From Pseudonocardia kujensis (lineage in GTDB: Bacteria; Actinomycetota; Actinomycetes; Mycobacteriales; Pseudonocardiaceae): DNA of 41,431 nt. Every line of letters begins with the position of its first letter. The first letter of the stretch is position 1. The DNA is taken from positions 1 to 41,431 of the forward strand of contig NZ_JAJSOK010000067.1 of assembly GCF_021283305.1 (NCBI RefSeq), given 5' to 3'. Of the stretch, positions 17,517 through 23,685 are shown in pieces. The notes under the pieces were generated by a model. That model saw only the letters and a list, made by a program, of their open reading frames with translations, was not told where the DNA came from and searched no databases. The position numbers and the translations under genes are program-made.

Positions 17517-18709
17517 CAGCCGTCCTCCCCGAGCATCGCGGCGGTACCGCCGCGACGCGACACGGGGGCAGGGCGAGTGTGCAAGCCGAGCAGCTCTAAC
17601 GCGTCGTGGGCCTCCTGGGCGCGGCGCTTCTCACAGGTGAAGTGACGGGCGATCGCCGACACGCTGGGCAGCCCGGTGTCCTCCCAGTCGGACAGATCCC
17701 CCGCAGTACGGGCGGCCTGGACCTTCTTCACCAGCGTCATCACGTTGAAGGCATCCGGGGACAGTCGGGTGCCGCCGCTGTCGGCGACGTCGACATGCGC
17801 GTCGGCGAGCAGCTGAGCGAAGTAGGCGCTGGTGGTCGCCTGCAACCACACCAGGGCCACGACCAGCACCGGCGGCCCTGCGTGGGCGAGCAGCGTGGTC
17901 GCCGACCGCCACTGCCCGATGACGGGTAGGACGGGGACGGTGTTGATGGCGATCGAGCTGAACAGCAGTACGCCTTCAATGCGCGCGATCTTGCGCCGTT
18001 GCGCCCCAGCGGGGAACGCGCGCCCCCACAGCGCGGCGCGGGCCCGCAACCCCATCAGCACCAGCAGCGGAACCGCGAACAGCGTCTCGACCAGGTAGGC
18101 CAACGGGGTCCCGGAAGGTCCCACGAGGGCGTCGTGAACGCCCACCGACGTCCAGACGAGGCCGGCCACCGTCGCGACGGCGAGTGCGGCCGCGATCTGT
18201 CGCGCGGCGCGCTGCTGCGTGGCCAGCTTCGACACGGGATCGGTCAGACGCGCGCGGCGCGCCAGCGCCCGCCGCTGCCAGAGCCGGTCGGCTAGGTCGA
18301 GTCGGGCGATCTCCTGATCACCGAGGCGCTCCCGCCCGGCGAGCCGAACCGCGGCCGTGGCCGTAGCGACCTCCTGACGACGCCGCATCCCCCGGATCCG
18401 GATCGCCGCCGACCGCTCGCGCCACGCTTCCAGCGGCGAGAGGACGTCGAGCCAGGCCGGGTCGCGCTGCAGCGTCGCCTTCCCACGCAGCAGCGCCAGG
18501 CGCCTCTCCATCTCGTCCAGCTCGTCCAGCTCGGGATCGTGGCGGTCCTGCCCAGGCTGCTCGGGGCTGTCGGGGTCGACCGGCTGGACGACGACCGGGG
18601 CGAGGCTGGGTCTGTGGAGCGTCTCGCTCGCCTCGCCGATCTCCGGCCGCGACCGAGCGGCGCGCTCGGTGAGCCAGAGCTGCAGCGGACCGTTGGGCAT
18701 CTCAGACAT
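17516..18709 (-). CDS. Multi-span membrane protein of the transfer operon
   Basis: A 397-residue protein. A charged N-terminal half with helical, Arg-rich sequence (MERRLALLRGKATLQR, IRIRGMRRRQEVATATAAVR) precedes about four or five membrane segments between roughly 168 and 300 (ARQIAAALAVATVAGLVW, LVETLFAVPLLVLMGL, GVLLFSSIAINTVPVLPVIG, GPPVLVVALVWLQATTSAYF). A cytoplasmic tail, LPSVSAIARHFTCEKRRAQE, could be a small winged-helix-like domain. Its place directly before the coupling ATPase and its topology suit a SpdB- or DUF2637-like transfer/spread protein, but I do not recognise the family with certainty. The start overlaps the upstream gene by 8 bases. Confidence 0.7.
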   Translation of the reverse strand: MSEMPNGPLQLWLTERAARSRPEIGEASETLHRPSLAPVVVQPVDPDSPEQPGQDRHDPELDELDEMERRLALLRGKATLQRDPAWLDVLSPLEAWRERSAAIRIRGMRRRQEVATATAAVRLAGRERLGDQEIARLDLADRLWQRRALARRARLTDPVSKLATQQRAARQIAAALAVATVAGLVWTSVGVHDALVGPSGTPLAYLVETLFAVPLLVLMGLRARAALWGRAFPAGAQRRKIARIEGVLLFSSIAINTVPVLPVIGQWRSATTLLAHAGPPVLVVALVWLQATTSAYFAQLLADAHVDVADSGGTRLSPDAFNVMTLVKKVQAARTAGDLSDWEDTGLPSVSAIARHFTCEKRRAQEAHDALELLGLHTRPAPVSRRGGTAAMLGEDG

Positions 18710-18917
18710 GCGTGTGCTCCTTGCGGGCGCAGGGACCGGCTGAGGCGGCGGTCGAGTCCGGGCTGCTCGGGTGGGCGAGCGCGGCGAGCCAAATCCAGCC
18801 CCGGCAGCGCGGGCAGCCGCTGGCCGCCAGGTCGGCCCACTGCGCGGGTGAGGGAGTGAACAGGTACTGGCAGTCGGTGCATCCCAGCACCGGCACGCCC
18901 GATCGGTCGGTGCTCAT
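18702..18917 (-). CDS. Small zinc-ribbon-like protein
   Basis: A 71-residue protein with two CxxC pairs, CTDC near residue 13 and CPRC near 35, spaced as in zinc ribbons and separated by an aromatic/Trp stretch (YLFTPSPAQWADLAASG). ATG 18917 is preferred over an earlier in-frame start because it overlaps the upstream stop in an ATGA arrangement. Function unknown; membership of the transfer operon suggests a regulatory or assembly role. Confidence 0.65.
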   Translation of the reverse strand: MSTDRSGVPVLGCTDCQYLFTPSPAQWADLAASGCPRCRGWIWLAALAHPSSPDSTAASAGPCARKEHTHV

Positions 18918-19243
18918 GCCGCGGCCGCCGCGTGCAGGCGGAAGGCGCAGCGGGCGAGACCAGCGCACTCCCGGGCCGCGCCGGCGATCCCGCGACGCCA
19001 GGAACGCGAGTAGCCGTCTGGCACAGGCAACTCCGAGTGCAGGCGCGCCGCCGCGCAGCCCGCGCAGGTTCCATGCGGGGTCTCAGCCAGGGAGGCGGGC
19101 AGGATCAGCTGCCCACACAGCGCCCGGTACACCCCGTCGGCCGTGCCGGCGACCATCTCGTCCTCGGCAACCTCGTGCACGACGGGGTCGGTCGTCGCGA
19201 CGACCGGGGTGCACGCTGGCCGAGTCGCGCGGACGCTCATCAC
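18914..19243 (-). CDS. Cys-rich small protein of the transfer operon
   Basis: A 109-residue protein with a likely metal site of the form ALCGQLILPASL then TCAGCAAAR, and further Cys in ARECAGLARCAF. This CG...CxxC pattern recurs in small unnamed proteins of Pseudonocardiaceae. GTG 19243 follows AAGGTAGGG; ATG 19240 is equally possible. Its stop overlaps the next start by four bases. Function unknown. The upstream side abuts the IS110 insertion, so the operon promoter is now probably separated from it. Confidence 0.6.
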   Translation of the reverse strand: MMSVRATRPACTPVVATTDPVVHEVAEDEMVAGTADGVYRALCGQLILPASLAETPHGTCAGCAAARLHSELPVPDGYSRSWRRGIAGAARECAGLARCAFRLHAAAAA

Positions 19244-19307
19244 GCCGCCCTACCTTCCAGATGTGCTCCTCGTCCGGGTCGTCCTCGGCCAGGATGTGAG
19301 AGTGCGG

Positions 19308-19476
19308 GTGGGGCGAGGATGGTTTTCATGCCAGCTGCCCTCGATGGCTTCGGAGGCTTGGCCCCTCGCCCCACTGTCTTGTTCTGACCGCTGATTAGGC
19401 ACCGCGACTCATCGCTTTGTAGGGCATGGACGGCGGAACGGGACCGCGCCGAGGAGAACGAGAGAAGGGAGTTCGG
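19308..19476 (+). ncRNA. Candidate IS110 bridge (seek) RNA
   Basis: The leader opens with a perfect 11-base stem, GTGGGGCGAGG (19308-19318) with CCTCGCCCCAC (19364-19374), closing a 45-base internal part that can itself fold. IS110-group elements are known to encode a structured bridge RNA in this leader, with loops that pair to target and donor DNA. Two details fit. GGAGGCT (19352-19358) is the reverse complement of AGCCTCC in the right flank (20715-20721), and ATTAGGCA (19394-19401) recurs at the right end (20708-20715). The pairing assignment is inference; 7-8 base matches can arise by chance. Confidence 0.5.
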
Positions 19477-20700
19477 ATGCCGCTGGCCGTGGGCATCGAC
19501 GTGGCCAAACAACTGCACTGGATGAGCGTGGTCGACATGACCACCGGAAAGCAGCTGACCGGTCACAAAGTCGCCAACGACCCCACCGCGATCACCGCCA
19601 TGATCGACGAGGTCGAGCACCTCGCTGCCGAGCACGGGCCGGTGACCTACGGCATCGACGTCCTTGGCGGGATCGCCGGGCTGCTGACCGCGATGCTGCT
19701 CGACACCGGCGCCGCCGTGGTCCACACCCCCGGCCTGCTGGTCAACCGCTCCCGACGGGCCACCCGCGGCGGAGAACGCAAGTCCGACCCCGCCGACGCC
19801 AAGGTCATCGCCAACCAGATCCGACTGCGCGCCGGCAGCGACGACCCCCGTGACCAACTCCGCCCGGTCGAGGCGCTGTCCGAACCCGATGCGGTGCTGC
19901 GGCTGCTGGTCGGGCGCCGCCGCGAGCTGGTCATCGACCAGACCCGGCGGGTCAGCAAGCTGCGTGACCTGCTCACCAGCATTCATCCCGGTCTCGAGGC
20001 CGTCGTTGACCCGACCACCAAGACCGGCATGTGGCTGCTGTGCGGGCCGATCACCCCGGCCGAGATCCGAGCTTGCGGCGAGGAAGGCCTGCGGGCCCAC
20101 ATGGCTCAAGCGGGCGGGTTGCGCCGCCCCCAGGTCGACCGGCTCGTCCGGGCGGCGCTGGACTCCGCGGACGTTCAGCGAGCCACCGTCGCCGGGGAGA
20201 ACACCGCCGCCCGCCTGGTCCGCGAGCTCGCCGAAGACGCGCTTCGCACGCGTGAGCGGCTCATCGAACTCGACGCCGAGATCACCCAGGCCATCGACGA
20301 CCACCCTGACGGGGCCCTCATCCGCAGCCTGCCCGGGATGGGGGTCGCCCTGACCGCGGAGTTCCTCGCCGAGGCAGGCGGCCTGCACCGATTCCCAACC
20401 GCCGACGCGCTCGCCTCCGCCGCGGGATTGGCGCCGGTGCTGCAACAGTCCGGGAAGATGCACTTCCTGCGCCGCTCGCACGCCGGGAACAAGGCCCTCA
20501 AACGAGTCTTCTACCAGTCCGCGTTCTGCGCGATCAAACACGACCCGCTGTCGAAGGCCTTCTACAAGCGCAAACGCGCCGAAGGGAAACGACACCACCA
20601 AGCACTGATCGCGCTGGGCCGCCGCAGGGTCAACGTCATCCACGCCATGCTGCGCACCCGAACCGAGTTCCAGCCCGACTACAGAGCACCCGCCGCTTGA
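19477..20700 (+). CDS. IS110-family transposase (DEDD recombinase)
   Basis: A 407-residue protein with the RuvC-like N-terminal domain (AVGIDVAKQLHWMSVVD with the first Asp near residue 8; VTYGIDVLGGIAG; RKSDPADAKVIANQIR with the DxxD pair). The C-terminal Tnp_IS116/IS110/IS902 domain follows (SLPGMGVALTAEFLAEAGGL, ALASAAGLAP, LRRSHAGNKALKRVFYQSAF with the conserved catalytic Ser region). The frame is intact and of normal length, so the element may be active. ATG 19477 has AGAAGGGAG upstream. It is distinct from the IS110 fragment at 1171-1479. Confidence 0.9.
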   Translation: MPLAVGIDVAKQLHWMSVVDMTTGKQLTGHKVANDPTAITAMIDEVEHLAAEHGPVTYGIDVLGGIAGLLTAMLLDTGAAVVHTPGLLVNRSRRATRGGERKSDPADAKVIANQIRLRAGSDDPRDQLRPVEALSEPDAVLRLLVGRRRELVIDQTRRVSKLRDLLTSIHPGLEAVVDPTTKTGMWLLCGPITPAEIRACGEEGLRAHMAQAGGLRRPQVDRLVRAALDSADVQRATVAGENTAARLVRELAEDALRTRERLIELDAEITQAIDDHPDGALIRSLPGMGVALTAEFLAEAGGLHRFPTADALASAAGLAPVLQQSGKMHFLRRSHAGNKALKRVFYQSAFCAIKHDPLSKAFYKRKRAEGKRHHQALIALGRRRVNVIHAMLRTRTEFQPDYRAPAA

Positions 20701-20708
20701 CAACAGCA

Positions 20709-21002
20709 TTAGGCAGCCTCCTCCAGCACCGGGTCCGCCACGACCGGCCGGGCCGGGACGGAGGCGGAGACCGGGGACAGCGCCGCCAGCCGGGCCCGCA
20801 CCCGGTGCTCACGGGCGATGAGCCTCACCGCAAGCGCGGCGAACGCCAGGATCACTGTCGCGATCCCGATGGCCGCGGCGACGCGGGGGAAGAGCTCGAC
20901 GAGAGTTGTCGCGGCCGCGAGCACCCCGCCGCAGCCCATCGCTGGTCTCCAGCCGAACCGGCTGAAGGTGATCGCCCCTCGTGGACGCGAGAACATGTGC
21001 AC
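20709..21002 (-). CDS. Small membrane protein, first gene of the transfer operon, tail cut by IS110
   Basis: A 97-residue protein with one or two membrane segments (GCGGVLAAATTLVELFP and VAAAIGIATVILAFAALAVRLIA) followed by a basic stretch. GTG 21002 has AGGAGG 8 bases upstream. The stop codon lies in the ATTAGGCA sequence at the IS110 right end. Beyond the element, the minus strand at 19247-19292 has an open, acidic frame (ILAEDDPDEEHIWKVGRRD) that could be its original C-terminal tail. A SpdB-like or similar spread protein is possible; I cannot name the family. Confidence 0.6.
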   Translation of the reverse strand: MHMFSRPRGAITFSRFGWRPAMGCGGVLAAATTLVELFPRVAAAIGIATVILAFAALAVRLIAREHRVRARLAALSPVSASVPARPVVADPVLEEAA

Positions 21003-21046
21003 GGGTCGTTCCTCCTGTCATCCAAGGCTGGGCGTTGCGATCCACT

Positions 21047-21078
21047 CCCCTGGTAGGCGTAGCCGCGCCTACCAGGGG
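21047..21078. promoter_or_regulatory. Strong hairpin, 13-base perfect stem
   Basis: CCCCTGGTAGGCG at 21047-21059 pairs exactly with CGCCTACCAGGGG at 21066-21078 around a 6-base loop. It lies in the 5' leader of the transfer operon, 45 bases before the GTG at 21002. It could be an attenuator, an RNA-binding target or a DNA operator. Confidence 0.6.
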
Positions 21079-21158
21079 CCCTGAGGGAGTTGCTGCGAGT
21101 GGCGCTCCCTGCGCGCAGGGCTTGGTGGGAGGGGAACCCGATCGCCCCGACCCCACCA

Positions 21159-21183
21159 CTATGCACAGATGCCATGTGCATAG
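21159..21183. promoter_or_regulatory. Operator-like inverted repeat CTATGCACA-N7-TGTGCATAG
   Basis: Perfect 9-base arms with a 7-base spacer, so arm centres are 16 bases apart, suiting a dimeric helix-turn-helix repressor. A third half-site ATGCACA follows at 21194-21200. It lies between the divergent transfer and regulator operons. The Scr1-type regulator of the adjacent operon is a candidate binder (inference). Confidence 0.6.
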
Positions 21184-21199
21184 TCAACCAATCATGCAC

Positions 21200-21229
21200 A
21201 CCTCAGGTTTGACTAGCTGGGCCTGAGGT
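21200..21229. promoter_or_regulatory. Inverted repeat ACCTCAGG-N14-CCTGAGGT
   Basis: Perfect 8-base arms at 21200-21207 and 21222-21229. It directly adjoins the next inverted repeat, in the promoter region of the DUF6879/Scr1 operon. Confidence 0.5.
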
Positions 21230-21248
21230 CGGACACTTCCAGTGTCCG
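21230..21248. promoter_or_regulatory. Inverted repeat CGGACACT-N3-AGTGTCCG
   Basis: Perfect 8-base arms with a 3-base spacer, 31 bases before the ATG at 21280. It could be an operator or a small leader hairpin. Confidence 0.5.
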
Positions 21249-21279
21249 GCGGAGGCGCCGGCTCTGGGAGGGGAAGCCC

Positions 21280-21621
21280 ATGAGGATTGCGCGCACGCTG
21301 GCTGGAGACCTGGACTGCCCGCAGGGATTCGACTGCCCGCACATTCACGAGACGGAGGGAGGGGAGCTCGTGGTTCAGGGCTACGCCGTCACTGACACAG
21401 GAACGCTTGCTGAGCTCGGCCTCGCCTCGAATCAGATCGCCGTCAGGCTGCCAGCGTGGATGCCTCGCGAGCACCATGTCGGTATCACTCGCTTTCAGGG
21501 CGACTGGGCGATAGTCGTCGGAGCGCCAGTGACCGACTCAGAGATGCTTGAGCAGATGGGGATGGACTCTCGCCCTGATGAGGCCGTCATCTACCCCGCG
21601 AGAGAGGAGGTCCTGCTGTGA
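21280..21621 (+). CDS. Hypothetical protein preceding DUF6879
   Basis: A 113-residue soluble protein with a Cys/His-containing N-terminal segment (DCPQGFDCPHIHET) and a compact acidic remainder (YAVTDTGTLAELGLASNQIA, EHHVGITRFQGDWAIVVGAP). GGGAGGGGAAG precedes the ATG. Similar small proteins stand before DUF6879 and Scr1-type regulator genes in actinobacteria; the biochemical role is unknown. Its stop overlaps the next start (TGATG), so the three genes form one operon. Confidence 0.75.
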   Translation: MRIARTLAGDLDCPQGFDCPHIHETEGGELVVQGYAVTDTGTLAELGLASNQIAVRLPAWMPREHHVGITRFQGDWAIVVGAPVTDSEMLEQMGMDSRPDEAVIYPAREEVLL

Positions 21622-22175
21622 TGGACCTGCGCGCTATGGGAGCTCACCTCAGCGAGCGTGCCGAACTCGGCGTGTTTCGTTGGGAGGGGCTGCGCTACTA
21701 CGACGCCGCGTCTGACCAGGGAGACTTCGAGCGCTTCCTTCGCGGCGAGCACCCGGTTGGTGACCGGTCTGGGTTCATCCAGATGCTGCGCACCGCAGCC
21801 CAGGAGAACCGCCCGTGGCGGCGGCTTCGACTCATCCACGTCGACGACGAGGGCGCGATCCCCCCGTACGAGCACTACAGCTGCATTCTCTACGGCGAGA
21901 ACGCTGCTGCCGGGGAGGACGTCCGGGTTCTCGAGGTCTCGGCCGACAACCGCCTTGACACCCAAGTTCCCGATTTCTGGGTCGTTCAGCGTGACCACGT
22001 TGTCGTGACCCACTACGACACCGCGGGCAAACACGTTGGCGCGGAGGTGGCGACCCCTGAGTACGGCTCGGCACTCCTCGCGCTGCGCGACGTCTCGTGG
22101 GGCCAGGCCATCCCCTTCGAGCAGTGGTGGGCCGAGCACCCCGAGCTTCATCGCACACGGGCTCAGGTCGCCTGA
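21621..22175 (+). CDS. DUF6879-family protein
   Basis: A 184-residue protein with the family's FRWEGLRYYDAASDQGDFER segment, RLRLIHVDDEGAIPPYEHYS and FWVVQRDHVVVTHYDTAGKH. DUF6879 proteins are of unknown function and almost always sit beside Scr1-type helix-turn-helix regulators, which led to toxin-antitoxin-like proposals. ATG 21621 overlaps the upstream stop by one base; a GTG three bases earlier is possible. Confidence 0.8.
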   Translation: MDLRAMGAHLSERAELGVFRWEGLRYYDAASDQGDFERFLRGEHPVGDRSGFIQMLRTAAQENRPWRRLRLIHVDDEGAIPPYEHYSCILYGENAAAGEDVRVLEVSADNRLDTQVPDFWVVQRDHVVVTHYDTAGKHVGAEVATPEYGSALLALRDVSWGQAIPFEQWWAEHPELHRTRAQVA

Positions 22176-22176
22176 G

Positions 22177-23115
22177 TTGACCAGTGCGGGTTCCGACGAC
22201 AGCGCAGCGAGCGAACTCGCTGGGCTGCTCGACCGTCTGCGGCGAGAGGCCGGGCTCTCCGGCTCCGAACTCGCCAGACGAGTCGGCTTCTCGCAAAGCA
22301 AGGTCTCGCGAATCCTTGGCGGGAGGTACCTCCCGTCGGTACCCGATGCAGGTCGCCTAGCGTGGACGCTGTTCCAGGCGCGTCCTGGAGTAGCGGCCCC
22401 CCCGGTGCGCCGCCGAATCCTTGAACTTGCGCGCGAGGCGCACGAGGACGCCCAGAATGTCGTCACTACGAGGGTGGTCCTACAGCCGTTCGCCGTGGCT
22501 AACCTGCAGCGTCGCTTCGCTCGTGCGGAGAAGCAAGCGTCTGAAGTTGCGACCTTCTCCCCTCTCATGGTGCCCGGGCTGCTGCAGACCGAGGGGTACA
22601 TGCGCGCGATCTACCGAAGTGGCGGCGGCGCCCCCGGCGGGCCTGACGAAGAGGAGTGGCTGGCCATCCGCCGGGGCCGCCACGAGGTCTCGATGTCGCA
22701 GGACCGGCCGAGGAAGTATCGCCAGCTCCTGGCGGAGAGCACCCTCGCCTGGGGAGTCGCCGGCGCCGACGTCATGGCTGAGCAGTGCGAACACCTCGCC
22801 GCAGCAATCGACCGCCCAGGCTGGCGGATCGGCATCATCCCCCGCGTTCCGAAGAACCCGCACGCCCGCCCAGAGTTTCCACAGAACGCCTTCGACCTCC
22901 ACGACGAGAAGTCGTTGGTACTAGGTACGTCAGGCGGCGTCGCCGTCACCCAAGATGCCTACACGGTCGAACGCCACGTCGCTCTCTTCGCGCGGCTGGA
23001 GGCGTTGGCCGTGTTTGACGAGGAAGCGAAGGCCATCCTGCGCGCGACGGCGAGGGACTACCGACTTGCGATGGCGAGCAGCCACAGAGACGACCCTCGA
23101 CCAACGTCTGCATGA
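22177..23115 (+). CDS. Scr1-type helix-turn-helix regulator with DUF5753
   Basis: A 312-residue regulator. An XRE-like helix-turn-helix occupies about residues 13-50 (LLDRLRREAGLSGSELARRV, GFSQSKVSRILGG). The DUF5753 domain follows (FSPLMVPGLLQTEGYMRAIY, RHEVSMSQDRPRKYRQLLAE, WRIGIIPRVP, TSGGVAVTQDAYTVERHVAL). Such proteins pair with small DUF partners and regulate differentiation or stress genes in actinomycetes. TTG 22177 directly follows the upstream stop and gives the usual N-terminal length. It is a likely binder of the inverted repeats at 21159-21248. Confidence 0.85.
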   Translation: MTSAGSDDSAASELAGLLDRLRREAGLSGSELARRVGFSQSKVSRILGGRYLPSVPDAGRLAWTLFQARPGVAAPPVRRRILELAREAHEDAQNVVTTRVVLQPFAVANLQRRFARAEKQASEVATFSPLMVPGLLQTEGYMRAIYRSGGGAPGGPDEEEWLAIRRGRHEVSMSQDRPRKYRQLLAESTLAWGVAGADVMAEQCEHLAAAIDRPGWRIGIIPRVPKNPHARPEFPQNAFDLHDEKSLVLGTSGGVAVTQDAYTVERHVALFARLEALAVFDEEAKAILRATARDYRLAMASSHRDDPRPTSA

Positions 23116-23307
23116 CCTCGGCGATCCCGCCGTCGGGTGCGCCCTCGTTCGGAGGTTGACCGAGCTGGCGAGGGAGCCGAGGAGGTGAAGCCAGATGCCA
23201 GCCCTTTGCCCTCGTCGGACGCCCCCGCGCCTCGGATGGGCTAATCCAAGGCGCTGAAGGCGGCGTGTCGCGGCGGTTCGTTTCAGAAACTCCGCCATGA
23301 TGCCTGC

Positions 23308-23550
23308 ATGGCCAAACGGACAGCCGGACGCGCAGGCGGGCGCCCCTCCAAGGGCCCGCGCGACGTGATCGTGACCCGGGTGCCAACGAGCGACAGCGCT
23401 GAGCTGCGCGAGCTGGCCGAGGCACGGGACTGGTCGTTCTCCGAGACCGCAGCCGCACTGATCCGAATTGGCCTGCGCCATCGCGACGAGCTGCCCGCGG
23501 AGACCACGCCGCGCGGACAGGAGGAGCTGCCACTGCACAAGGCCTCCTAA
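23308..23550 (+). CDS. Small ribbon-helix-helix-like plasmid protein
   Basis: An 80-residue basic protein. An Arg/Lys/Gly-rich N-terminus (MAKRTAGRAGGRPSKGPRD) precedes a possible strand-helix-helix DNA-binding core (VIVTRVPTSDSAELRELAEA, WSFSETAAALIRIGLRHRDE). This resembles ribbon-helix-helix regulators of plasmid copy number or partition. It stands just before the replication gene and ends in a terminator, so a copy-control role is possible (inference). The 190 bases before it show no gene. Confidence 0.6.
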   Translation: MAKRTAGRAGGRPSKGPRDVIVTRVPTSDSAELRELAEARDWSFSETAAALIRIGLRHRDELPAETTPRGQEELPLHKAS

Positions 23551-23553
23551 AAC

Positions 23554-23587
23554 AGCGAGGCGACCCCCTGCCAGGGGCCGCCTCGCT
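23554..23587 (+). terminator. Hairpin terminator with nested stem
   Basis: AGCGAGGCG pairs with CGCCTCGCT, and inside it CCCCTG pairs with CAGGGG. It begins three bases after the stop of the small plasmid gene. Confidence 0.75.
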
Positions 23588-23604
23588 ATAGACCTCGCGT
23601 CAGC

Positions 23605-23650
23605 TGGGGCCAGCACCCCACATGACGCCGGTGCCCCGGCGAACCGGGGC
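23605..23650. promoter_or_regulatory. Two hairpins in the leader of the replication gene
   Basis: TGGGG-N6-CCCCA (23605-23620) and GCCCCGG-CGAA-CCGGGGC (23633-23650) follow the terminator and end 36 bases before the Rep start. Structured leaders of this kind often control plasmid copy number or mark an origin. I see no iterons. Confidence 0.45.
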
Positions 23651-23685
23651 GAATTCCCCAACCTGCCAAGAAGGGGCGCTTTCGC

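Larger units (their letters stand above)
19295..20710 (+). mobile_element. IS110-family element (intact-looking)
   Basis: A single transposase gene with a long non-coding leader (about 180 bases) and almost no trailer is the IS110-group layout. IS110 elements lack inverted repeats, so the ends are estimates: the left end is near 19295 and the right end near 20708-20712. It is inserted between a small membrane-protein gene and the rest of the minus-strand transfer operon. Confidence 0.75.

Noticed and set aside
15900..17645. 581-residue plus-strand frame opposite the coupling ATPase
   Set aside because: Arises from high GC third positions of the real gene on the other strand; no domain is recognisable.
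19240..20709. 489-residue minus-strand frame opposite the IS110 transposase
   Set aside because: It is the antisense shadow of a well-conserved transposase, and its Gly/Val/Asp-rich sequence resembles no protein.
19394..20715. ATTAGGCA at both ends of IS110 as a target duplication
   Set aside because: IS110 elements do not normally make duplications of this kind and the left copy lies well inside the leader; a guide or donor match is the better reading.
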